Positions 5,517 to 14,500 of a DNA stretch of 15,264 nt are shown piece after piece. Each line of letters begins with the position of its first letter. Within the stretch, counting starts at the first letter, position 1. Position numbers and translations under genes: made by a program. Source of the stretch: Ruminococcaceae bacterium UBA7147 (GTDB taxonomy: Bacteria; Bacillota; Clostridia; Oscillospirales; Acutalibacteraceae); the NCBI GenBank assembly GCA_002491825.1, contig DKWR01000001.1, positions 1-15,264 on the forward strand, read 5' to 3'. The notes beneath the pieces are model-generated. The model made no database searches, was not told the origin of the DNA, and saw only the letters and a program-made list of their open reading frames with translations.

Positions 5517-7397
5517 ATGGCGAAGAAACAGTTTAAATCAGAGTCAAAAAGACTTCTTGACCTGATGATTAACTCAATTTATACTCATAAGGAAATTTTC
5601 CTGCGTGAGATTATCTCAAACGCAAGCGACGCTATCGACAAGCTCTGCTTTATCTCACTAACCGACGACAAGGTCGGACTTGACAGAAGTGATTTCAAAA
5701 TCACAATCAATGCCGACAAGGACAACCGTATTCTGACAATCACCGACAACGGAATCGGTATGGACAAGGACGACCTTGAAAACAACCTCGGTACAATCGC
5801 ATCTTCCGGCTCCTACAAATTCAAGCAGGATATGGAAGAAAAGCAGGACGATATTGACATTATCGGTCAGTTCGGCGTTGGCTTCTACTCCGCATTTATG
5901 GTTGCAAAGAAAATCACCGTCAACACAAAGAAGTACGGCTGTGAAACAGGCTACTGCTGGGAGTCAAGCGGTGCTGACGGCTACACTATAAAGGAAATTG
6001 AAAAGGACGCTCCCGGTACAGAGATTATCCTTGAGCTTAAGGACAACACCGAAGAAGAAAACTACGATGAATTCCTCGAGCAGTACAGGATTCAGGGACT
6101 TGTCAAGAAGTATTCCGACTATATCCGTTATCCGATTTTGATGAATATGAAGCGCAGTCGAGTTAAGGAAGAAACAAAGGACAGCGAAAATCCCGAGTAC
6201 GAGGAGTACACCGAAACCGAAACGCTCAACAGTATGGTGCCAATCTGGCAGAGACCGAAAAAGGACGTTGAGCAGGACGAGTACGACAAGTTTTATCAGG
6301 AAAAGTTTATGTCAATGGACAAGCCTCTTAAAACAATCGTCACTTCCGTTGAGGGCGTTGTTACATACAAGGCTTTGCTGTTTATCCCGTCAGCCGCTCC
6401 GTACGACTACTACACAAAGGAGTATAAGAAGGGACTCCAGCTCTATTCAAGCGGTGTTCTTATTATGGACTGCTGTGAGGAGCTTCTGCCCGAGCACTTC
6501 CGTTTTGTAAGAGGTATTGTTGACACCGCAGATTTGTCGCTCAACATTTCAAGAGAAATGCTCCAGCACGACCGTCACCTGCTCACAATTGCGCAGAATA
6601 TTGAAAAGAAAATCAAGAACGAGCTTACCTCAATGCTTGCAAATGACCGTGAAAACTACGAAAAGTTCTTCACTGCATTCGGCAGACAGCTCAAATACGG
6701 TGTTGTTTCCGACTACGGTATGCACAAGGATGAGCTTCAGGACTTGCTTATGTTCTACTCCTCAACCGAAAAGAAGCTTGTAACGCTTTCCGAGTACGTT
6801 GACAGAATGAAAGAGGAGCAGAAGTTTATCTACTTTGCAACAGGTGAAAATGCCGCCGCAATAGATACGCTTCCGCAGACCGAGCTTTTGCGTTCAAAGG
6901 GATTTGAAATTCTCTACTGCACAGAGGACGTTGACGAGTTCACACTCCAGTCGCTTATGCAGTACAAAGAAAAGAAGTTCTGCTCCGCAACAAACGACGA
7001 CCTCGGAATTGAGAACGAGGAAAAAGAGGAAGAGGAAAAGGACAGCAGTGCACTGCTTACGTTTGTCAAGGAAACTCTCGGCGACAAGGTGAGCGAGGTT
7101 ACGGCCTCCAAAAAGCTGGTTTCTCACCCTGTTTGTCTTACTGCAAAGGGCGGAATTTCGTTTGAAATGGAAAAGTACTTCAACTCCTTTCAGCCCGATT
7201 CGGGTATGAAAGCGCAGAGAGTGCTTGAGCTTAACCTCTCGCACCACGCAGTAAAGACAATGGAGGAGCTTATTCAGACCGACATTGAAAAGGCAAAGAA
7301 GTACGCAGAGGTGCTTTATTGTCAGGCACTCCTTATCGCAGGACTTCCGCTTGAAAATCCGTCGGAATACACAGATTTGATTTGTTCGATTATTTAA
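5517..7397 (+). CDS. htpG: Molecular chaperone HtpG (Hsp90)
   Basis: The 626-residue cytosolic ATP-dependent chaperone has the usual length for bacterial HtpG. The N-terminal GHKL ATPase domain shows E31 and N35 in EIISNASDAIDK, D77 in DNGIGM (77-82), the lid segment GTIASSGS (92-99) and GQFGVGFYSA (117-126). The middle domain carries the conserved catalytic-loop Arg R346 in NISREMLQ. A Glu/Lys-rich stretch (about 499-510) precedes the C-terminal dimerisation domain, which starts with ALLTFVKETLGDKVSEV. There is no C-terminal MEEVD, as expected for bacteria. AGGAAG (5504-5509) lies 7 nt before the ATG. The gene is transcribed alone, from its own promoter to its own terminator. It ends about 200 bp upstream of the rpoB promoter. 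Confidence 0.98.
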   Translation: MAKKQFKSESKRLLDLMINSIYTHKEIFLREIISNASDAIDKLCFISLTDDKVGLDRSDFKITINADKDNRILTITDNGIGMDKDDLENNLGTIASSGSYKFKQDMEEKQDDIDIIGQFGVGFYSAFMVAKKITVNTKKYGCETGYCWESSGADGYTIKEIEKDAPGTEIILELKDNTEEENYDEFLEQYRIQGLVKKYSDYIRYPILMNMKRSRVKEETKDSENPEYEEYTETETLNSMVPIWQRPKKDVEQDEYDKFYQEKFMSMDKPLKTIVTSVEGVVTYKALLFIPSAAPYDYYTKEYKKGLQLYSSGVLIMDCCEELLPEHFRFVRGIVDTADLSLNISREMLQHDRHLLTIAQNIEKKIKNELTSMLANDRENYEKFFTAFGRQLKYGVVSDYGMHKDELQDLLMFYSSTEKKLVTLSEYVDRMKEEQKFIYFATGENAAAIDTLPQTELLRSKGFEILYCTEDVDEFTLQSLMQYKEKKFCSATNDDLGIENEEKEEEEKDSSALLTFVKETLGDKVSEVTASKKLVSHPVCLTAKGGISFEMEKYFNSFQPDSGMKAQRVLELNLSHHAVKTMEELIQTDIEKAKKYAEVLYCQALLIAGLPLENPSEYTDLICSII

Positions 7398-7418
7398 AAT
7401 ATAATGCTGTAATTAAAA

Positions 7419-7450
7419 CCGCCGTTTTGTTTTGAACGGCGGCTTTGTTT
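7419..7450 (+). terminator. Terminator of htpG
   Basis: CCGCCGTT (7419-7426) pairs with AACGGCGG (7435-7442) around an 8-nt loop and is followed by CTTTGTTT. It starts 21 nt after the htpG stop codon, isolating htpG from rpoB. Confidence 0.85.
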
Positions 7451-7502
7451 GTTACAAAAAATGATAAACGCTGTCGGGTGTTTCTTTGCACATAAAAATA
7501 AA

Positions 7503-7531
7503 CTCCAAAGAAAATTATATTTCCTTTGGAG
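7503..7531. other. Stand-alone hairpin in the htpG-rpoB gap
   Basis: CTCCAAAG (7503-7510) pairs perfectly with CTTTGGAG (7524-7531). After one A-C mismatch, AAAT/ATTT adds four pairs around a TAT loop. On the + strand the hairpin is followed by A-rich sequence, which does not suit a terminator. On the - strand it is followed by TTTATTTTTATG, as in a terminator, yet no - strand gene lies upstream. It may end an antisense or small transcript, or be a repeat element. The rest of 7451-7592 is AT-rich with no coding sequence that I can support. Confidence 0.45.
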
Positions 7532-7592
7532 AACTAAAACTGAAAAAATTTAAAAATTCATAAAAATCGGCTCAATTTCCTTAAATATCCTC

Positions 7593-7621
7593 TTGACAAC
7601 TTGATAACTTCGCTATAAAAT
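7593..7621 (+). promoter_or_regulatory. SigA-type promoter of rpoB-rpoC
   Basis: A perfect -35 TTGACA (7593-7598) and a -10 TAAAAT (7616-7621) have a 17-bp spacer. The predicted start is near 7628. It is the strongest promoter match upstream of rpoB and implies that rpoBC is transcribed independently of htpG. Confidence 0.7.
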
Positions 7622-7627
7622 AGTAAA

Positions 7628-7805
7628 ATGTACCATAATGGGGATATGTACCGACGAGGTAGGAAATTTTTTGAAAAACACAACTTAACAAGGGGATATT
7701 ATCACAAATATTTCTTTGTGTCAAGATGTTTTTTATTACACTTTTTTTACTTTTGTACACAGTCGGAATATTGCCGTTTTAAAATATTTAAGGAGTGATA
7801 AGCCT
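7628..7805 (+). promoter_or_regulatory. Long 5' leader of the rpoBC transcript
   Basis: About 178 nt separate the predicted transcript start from the rpoB ATG. Within it are a direct repeat ATGTACC (7628-7634 and 7646-7652), a direct repeat GGGGATAT (7640-7647 and 7692-7699), and a weak hairpin CACAAA/TTTGTG (7703-7708 with 7715-7720). T-runs follow near 7730 and 7742-7748. No strong attenuator stem is visible. The leader ends in AAGGAG (7790-7795). It matches no riboswitch family that I recognise. Confidence 0.4.
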
Positions 7806-10800
7806 ATGGTAAATGTCAAACCCGTAAAGCTTGGCAACACCGAGAGAATGAGCTTTGGTAAAATCGACGAAGTAATCGATATGCCCAACCTTATTGAAAT
7901 TCAGAAAGCCTCTTATCAGTGGTTTCTTGATGAAGGTCTTAAGGAAGTATTTAAGGACGTGTCGGGTATCACCGATTACCAGAACAACCTCGTTCTCGAT
8001 TTTATTGATTACACCCTTGACGTGGATCATCCGAACTACAGCGTTATCGAATGCAAGGTGCGTGACGCAACATACTCGGCGGCTCTGCGTGTAACTGCAA
8101 GACTTCTTAACAAGTCCACGGGCGAAATTAAGGAAAGCAACGTGTTTATGGGTGATTTCCCGCTTATGACTCCGAGCGGAACATTCGTAATCAACGGTGC
8201 AGAGCGTGTTATTGTATCACAGCTCGTAAGAAGCCCCGGCGTATATTATAAAATGGATCACGACAAAACAGGTAAGGAGCTTTACTCGACAACAGTAATT
8301 CCTAACCGTGGTGCGTGGCTTGAATATGAAACAGACGTAAACGACGTTTTCTATGTTCGTATCGACAAGAACAGAAAGCTCCCCGTTACTTCGTTTATCA
8401 GAGCGCTCGGCTTGGGCACTGACGCTGAAATTCTCGAATATTTCGGCGACGACGAGAGAATGAAGGCTACAATCGAAAAGGACCAGGCAACAAATGTTGA
8501 AGAAGGTCTTATCGAGGTTTACAAAAAGCTCCGTCCGTCAGAGCCTCCGACAGTTGACAGCGCAAGAACTCACATCAACAATCTGTTCTTTGACCCCAAC
8601 CGTTACGATATGTCAAGGGTCGGCAGATATAAATACAACAAAAAGCTCGGAATTGCAAACCGCCTTGAGGGACAGGTGCTTGCAGAACCCATCGCTAACC
8701 CCAGAACAGGCGAGGTTATGGCTCTGCGTGACGAGAAGATTTCAAAGGAAAAGGCTTTAGAGATTGAAAACGCAGGCGTAAACGTAGCTTACGTAAAGGC
8801 TGCCGATGAAACAATCGTAAAGATTATTTCAAACGGTATGGTTGACATAGGCTGTTATGTTGACTTTGACGCTGAAGCTGAATGCGAAATCAAGGAGAAT
8901 GTTCGTTTTGATGTTCTCTGTGAAATTCTCGACAGCGCATCAGACGAAGACGAGCTTAAGTCAATGCTCCGTGAGCGTGCGGCAGAGCTTGTTCCCAACC
9001 ACATCACAGTTGAGGACATCTTTGCTACAATCAACTACCTCAACTGCGTTGCACACGGCGTAGGCAACACAGACGATATTGACCACCTCGGAAACAGACG
9101 TATCCGCAGCGTAGGCGAGCTTTTACAGAATCAGTTCAGAATCGGTTTTTCAAGACTTGAAAGAGTTGTAAGAGAGAGAATGACAACCCAGTCGCAGGAT
9201 ATGGACTCGCTTTCTCCCAACTCACTTATAAATATCCGTCCCGTAACAGCGGCAATCAAGGAATTTTTCGGTTCATCTCCGTTGTCGCAGTTTATGGATC
9301 AGACAAACCCGCTTGCAGAGCTTACTCACAAGCGCCGTCTTTCAGCCCTCGGCCCCGGCGGTCTTTCACGTGACCGTGCAGGATTCGAGGTTCGTGACGT
9401 TCACTACACCCACTACGGCCGTATGTGTCCTATCGAAACGCCTGAAGGACCTAACATCGGTCTTATCTCATACCTTGCTTCGTTTGCAAGAATCAACAAG
9501 TACGGCTTTGTTGAGGCTCCTTTCCGTAAGATTGACAAGGAAACAGGCGTTGTAACCGACGAGGTTGTATATATGACAGCTGATGTCGAGGATAACTACT
9601 ATGTTGCTCAGGCTAATGAGCCGCTTGACGAAAACGGCAGATTTGTTCATTCAAGAGTTGTCGGACGTTACCTTGACGAGTTTGTGGAGCTTCCGCCTGA
9701 CAGATTTGACTATATGGACGTATCGCCTAAGATGGTTGTATCCGTTGCTACGGCAATGATTCCGTTCCTCGAAAACGACGACGCAAACCGTGCTCTTATG
9801 GGTGCGAACATGCAGCGTCAGGCTGTTCCGCTCCTCCGTTCAGAGGCTCCGATTGTCGGAACAGGTATGGAATACAAGGCAGGTACTGACTCGGGCGTTT
9901 GTATCCTTGCCGAAGAAGACGGTGTTGTTATGAGCGTTGACGCACGCAACATCCGTGTTCAGTACGACTCGGGCAGAGTTCAGGACTTTGAGGTTATCAA
10001 GTTCCTGCGTTCCAACCAGGGTACGTGCTTCAATCAGCGTCCTATTGTTGAAAGAGGACAGCGTGTCAAGAAGGGCGAGGTTCTCGCAGACGGACCTGCA
10101 ACCGACAACGGCGAAATTGCACTCGGTAAAAACGCTCTCATCGGCTTTATGACATGGGAAGGCTACAACTACGAGGACGCCGTACTGTTAAATGAAAAAA
10201 TCGTTCGTGACGATGTTTACACCTCAATTCACATTGAGGAATATGATACAGAGGCAAGAGATACAAAGCTCGGCCCCGAAGAAATTACAAGAGATATACC
10301 GAATGTCGGCGAGGACGTTTTAAAGTACCTCGACGAGGACGGTATCATTCAGATTGGCTCCGAGGTTAAGGCAGGAGATATTCTCGTAGGTAAGGTTACT
10401 CCGAAGGGTGAAACCGAGCTTACCGCAGAGGAAAGACTTCTCCGTGCAATCTTCGGTGAAAAGGCAAGAGAGGTAAGAGATACTTCTCTGCGTGTGCCCC
10501 ACGGCGAATGCGGTACTGTTGTTGACGTTAAGGTATTTACACGTGCCGACAGCAGAAACGAGCTTCAGCCCGGCGTAAACAAGGTAGTAAGAGTTTACCT
10601 TGCACTCAAGCGTAAAATCAGCGTAGGCGACAAGATGGCAGGTCGTCACGGTAACAAGGGCGTCGTTTCAAGAATCCTCCCTGTTGAGGATATGCCCTTC
10701 CTTCCTGACGGTACTCCGCTTGACATCGTGCTCAACCCCTTGGGCGTACCTTCACGTATGAACATCGGTCAGGTGCTCGAGGTTCACCTCGGCTATGCGG

Positions 10801-11528
10801 CTAAGGCACTCGGCTGGAAGATTATGACTCCCGTATTTGACGGCGCACACGAGCAGGACATCTTTACTGCTCTTAAAGACGCAGGCTACAGCGAGGACGG
10901 TAAGACATGGCTTATCGACGGTCGTACAGGCGAACGCTTTGACAACCCCGTAACGGTAGGTTATATGTACTACCTCAAGTTGCATCACCTCGTTGACGAA
11001 AAAATCCACGCAAGAAGCACAGGTCCTTACTCCCTCGTTACGCAGCAGCCTCTGGGCGGTAAAGCTCAGTTCGGCGGTCAGCGTTTCGGTGAAATGGAAG
11101 TTTGGGCGCTTGAGGCTTACGGCGCAGCTTATACACTTCAGGAAATTCTTACCGTTAAGTCGGACGACGTGGTAGGACGTGTAAAGACCTACGAGGCTAT
11201 CGTAAAGGGACAGAACATTCCTGCACCGGGTATTCCCGAATCATTCCGAGTTCTTATCAAGGAGCTTCAGTCGCTTGCTCTTGACGTTCGTGTGCTTGAC
11301 GAAAGCGGCGAAGAGATTGACATCAAGCAGAAGTTCGACGAGGACGAGGATCTTGCAGAGGCAACAGCACCGTCAGAATTTGATGAAGAGAACGTTATGA
11401 CCTCAATGGACGGCTACACGCTTGACGAGGGCGGCGAAGAAGGCAATATGTTTGACGAATCCCTTGCCGACGAAGAAGCCGACGACGATTTCTTTGATTT
11501 TGACGATTTTGGCAACGATGAAATGTAA
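7806..11528 (+). CDS. rpoB: RNA polymerase beta subunit
   Basis: This is a 1240-residue beta subunit, somewhat longer than the usual ~1190 of Firmicutes because of an acidic tail. The rifampicin-binding cluster (about 489-518) reads SQFMDQTNPLAELTHKRRLS, with D498, H508 and S513 matching E. coli D516, H526 and S531, so the common resistance positions are wild type. Pro492 replaces the usual Gln at E. coli position 510. The GDKMAGRHGNKG catalytic-face motif lies at about 941-952, and the C-terminal clamp-contact region has GKAQFGGQRFGEMEVWALEA. The last 65 residues (from 1176) contain 28 Asp/Glu and one Lys. The ATG at 7806 is chosen because AAGGAG (7790-7795) sits 10 nt upstream; the frame is open back to an ATG at 7716, but that has no ribosome binding site and the extra 30 residues do not look like RpoB. 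Confidence 0.98.
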   Translation: MVNVKPVKLGNTERMSFGKIDEVIDMPNLIEIQKASYQWFLDEGLKEVFKDVSGITDYQNNLVLDFIDYTLDVDHPNYSVIECKVRDATYSAALRVTARLLNKSTGEIKESNVFMGDFPLMTPSGTFVINGAERVIVSQLVRSPGVYYKMDHDKTGKELYSTTVIPNRGAWLEYETDVNDVFYVRIDKNRKLPVTSFIRALGLGTDAEILEYFGDDERMKATIEKDQATNVEEGLIEVYKKLRPSEPPTVDSARTHINNLFFDPNRYDMSRVGRYKYNKKLGIANRLEGQVLAEPIANPRTGEVMALRDEKISKEKALEIENAGVNVAYVKAADETIVKIISNGMVDIGCYVDFDAEAECEIKENVRFDVLCEILDSASDEDELKSMLRERAAELVPNHITVEDIFATINYLNCVAHGVGNTDDIDHLGNRRIRSVGELLQNQFRIGFSRLERVVRERMTTQSQDMDSLSPNSLINIRPVTAAIKEFFGSSPLSQFMDQTNPLAELTHKRRLSALGPGGLSRDRAGFEVRDVHYTHYGRMCPIETPEGPNIGLISYLASFARINKYGFVEAPFRKIDKETGVVTDEVVYMTADVEDNYYVAQANEPLDENGRFVHSRVVGRYLDEFVELPPDRFDYMDVSPKMVVSVATAMIPFLENDDANRALMGANMQRQAVPLLRSEAPIVGTGMEYKAGTDSGVCILAEEDGVVMSVDARNIRVQYDSGRVQDFEVIKFLRSNQGTCFNQRPIVERGQRVKKGEVLADGPATDNGEIALGKNALIGFMTWEGYNYEDAVLLNEKIVRDDVYTSIHIEEYDTEARDTKLGPEEITRDIPNVGEDVLKYLDEDGIIQIGSEVKAGDILVGKVTPKGETELTAEERLLRAIFGEKAREVRDTSLRVPHGECGTVVDVKVFTRADSRNELQPGVNKVVRVYLALKRKISVGDKMAGRHGNKGVVSRILPVEDMPFLPDGTPLDIVLNPLGVPSRMNIGQVLEVHLGYAAKALGWKIMTPVFDGAHEQDIFTALKDAGYSEDGKTWLIDGRTGERFDNPVTVGYMYYLKLHHLVDEKIHARSTGPYSLVTQQPLGGKAQFGGQRFGEMEVWALEAYGAAYTLQEILTVKSDDVVGRVKTYEAIVKGQNIPAPGIPESFRVLIKELQSLALDVRVLDESGEEIDIKQKFDEDEDLAEATAPSEFDEENVMTSMDGYTLDEGGEEGNMFDESLADEEADDDFFDFDDFGNDEM

Positions 11529-11540
11529 GGAGGAAGTACA

Positions 11541-14500
11541 ATGATAGATAATAATGTTTTTGACTCAATAAAAATCGGACTTGCTTCCCCTGATCAGATA
11601 AGAGCGTGGTCTTACGGCGAGGTTAAAAAGCCCGAAACCATCAACTACCGCACACTTAAGCCCGAGCGTGACGGCTTGTTCTGCGAACGCATTTTCGGAC
11701 CTACAAAGGACTGGGAATGCCACTGCGGAAAGTACAAGAGAATCCGTTTTAAGGGCAAGGTCTGCGACCGCTGCGGCGTTGAAGTAACACGTGCAAAGGT
11801 AAGACGTGAGCGTATGGGTCACATTGAGCTTGCCGCTCCCGTCTCACACATCTGGTATTTCAAGGGTATTCCCTCAAGAATTGCCCTTATGCTTGATATT
11901 TCTCCCAAGGCGCTTGAAAATGTACTCTATTTCTCACAGTACATTGTAACCGATCCCGGCGACTGCCGTGACCTTGCAAAGCTCCAGTGCCTTTCGGAAA
12001 CAGAATACAACGATATGCGTGAAAAGTACGAGGACGATTTTGAGGCTGGAATGGGCGCAGAGTCTATTAAAAAGCTTCTTGAGGAAATCGACCTTGACGC
12101 ACTTTCCGCACAGCTTAAGGAGGAGCTTGAATCGGCTTCGGGACAGAAGAGAGTTCGCCTCTTAAAGCGTCTTGACGTTGTAGAAAGCTTCAGACTGTCG
12201 GGCAACCGTCCCGAGTGGATGATTCTTGACGTTGTTCCGGTAATTCCGCCGGATATCCGTCCTATGGTTCAGCTCGACGGCGGACGTTTTGCAACCTCCG
12301 ACTTAAACGACCTCTATCGCCGTGTTATCAACAGAAACAACAGACTTCAGAAGCTTCTCGAGCTTAATGCGCCTGAAATTATCATCCGCAACGAGAAGAG
12401 AATGTTACAGGAATCTGTTGACGCACTTATCGACAACGGCAGAAGAGGCAGACCTGTAACAGGCCCCAACAACCGTGCACTCAAGTCGCTTTCCGATATG
12501 CTTAAGGGTAAGCAGGGACGTTTCCGTCAGAACCTTCTCGGTAAGCGTGTTGACTACTCGGGACGTTCGGTTATCGTTGTAGGTCCTGAACTCAAAATGT
12601 ATCAGTGCGGTCTTCCAAAGGAGATGGCACTTGAGCTGTTCAAGCCGTTTGTTATGAAACGCCTTGTTGAAACAAAGGCTGAACAGAATATTAAATCAGC
12701 AAGAAAAGCAGTCGAGCGTGCAAAGGATAACGTATGGGACGCTCTTGAGGTTGTAATCAAGGGACACCCCGTACTCCTCAACCGTGCTCCAACACTTCAC
12801 CGTCTTGGTATTCAGGCATTCGAGCCTGTACTCGTTGAAGGTCGTGCGCTTAAGCTCCATCCGCTTGTATGTACGGCTTACAACGCCGACTTCGACGGCG
12901 ACCAGATGGCTGTTCACGTTCCGCTTTCGGCGGAGGCACAGGCAGAGGCAAGATTCCTTATGCTTGCCGCTAACAACCTGCTCAAGCCCTCTGACGGCCA
13001 GCCTGTTGCCGTTCCTACACAGGATATGATTCTCGGTTCCTACTATCTTACACTTGATAAGGACGGAGAAGCAGGCGAGGGCAAGGTGTTCCGTGACATC
13101 GACGAGGTTATGATGGCTTATCAGACCGGCGTAATCCAGCTCCACTCCAAAATCAAGGTAAGACGTGAGATGGAAATTGACGGCAAAATTGAGTCTGATC
13201 TTGTTGATACCACAATCGGTAAGATTATTTTCAACAACCCGATTCCGCAGGATTTAGGTTTTGTTGACCGCTCAATCCCCGAAAATAAATTCAAGTTTGA
13301 GGTTGACTTCCTTGTAGGCAAGTCAGGACTTAAGAAGATTATTGACAAATGTATTAAGATTCACGGCACTGCAAAGACAAGTCAGGTGCTTGACGACATC
13401 AAGGCACAGGGCTATAAGTACTCAACAAAGGGTGCTATCACTGTTGCAGTTTGCGACGCCGTAATTCCTCCGCAGAAGAAGGAAATTATTGCTAAAGCCG
13501 AGGAAGAAGTAGACGTAATCCGTGATGAATATATGATGGGTCTTCGTTCCAACGAGGAGCGTTACGATGAAATTCTCCGCATCTGGGAGAAGGCTACGAA
13601 CGATGTAACCGATGCCCTTCAGAAGAACCTTGACCGCTACAACCCGATCTTTATGATGGCTGACTCCGGTGCCCGTGGTAGTATGAGCCAGATTCGTCAG
13701 CTCGCAGGTATGCGTGGTCTTATCGCCAACACATCGGGTAAAACAATCGAAATTCCGATTCGTGCTAACTACCGTGAAGGTCTTAACATTCTCGAATACT
13801 TTATTTCATCTCGTGGTGCTCGTAAAGGTCTTGCCGATACAGCGCTCCGTACAGCCGACTCAGGTTATCTCACACGTCGTCTTGTTGACGTTTCGCAGGA
13901 GGTTATCATTCGTGAGGAGGACTGCGGAACCACAGAAGGACTTGAAATTTTCGACATCAAGGCAGGCGAGTCAAACGTAATCGAAGGACTCCACGAACGT
14001 CTTATCGGACGTTATCTGCTTGATGACTTCTGCGACTCAAACGGCAACGTGCTTGTTTCAAAGGACGTTATGATGGGTGACAAGGAAGCTGACATCATCG
14101 TTAATTCAGGTGTTGAAAGCATCAAAATCCGTTCCGTACTTTCCTGCCGTGCAAAACACGGTGCGTGCAGAAAGTGCTATGGCTCCAACCTTGCTAACCG
14201 TCAGCCTGTTACTGTCGGCGAGGCTGTTGGTATTATCGCAGCCCAGTCAATCGGTGAGCCGGGTACACAGCTTACAATGAGAACGTTCCACACCGGCGGT
14301 GTTGCATCTGCCGAAGATATCACTCAGGGTCTTCCGAGAGTTGAGGAACTGTTCGAAGCACGTAAGCCGAAGAGCCTTGCAATCATCAGTGAAATCGACG
14401 GTGAGGTTCGTTTTGAAGAAATCAAGAACGCACGTCACGCAGTAATCTACAACAAGGAAACGAGTGACGAGAGAGCATATCTTATCCCGTTCGGTTTCCG

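Noticed and set aside
7703..7748. Transcription attenuator in the rpoB leader
   Set aside because: The only stem is six pairs, mostly A-T, and the T-runs are not directly after it.
7716..7805. N-terminal extension of RpoB by 30 residues
   Set aside because: The frame is open, but the ribosome binding site lies at 7790-7795 and the extension does not look like RpoB.
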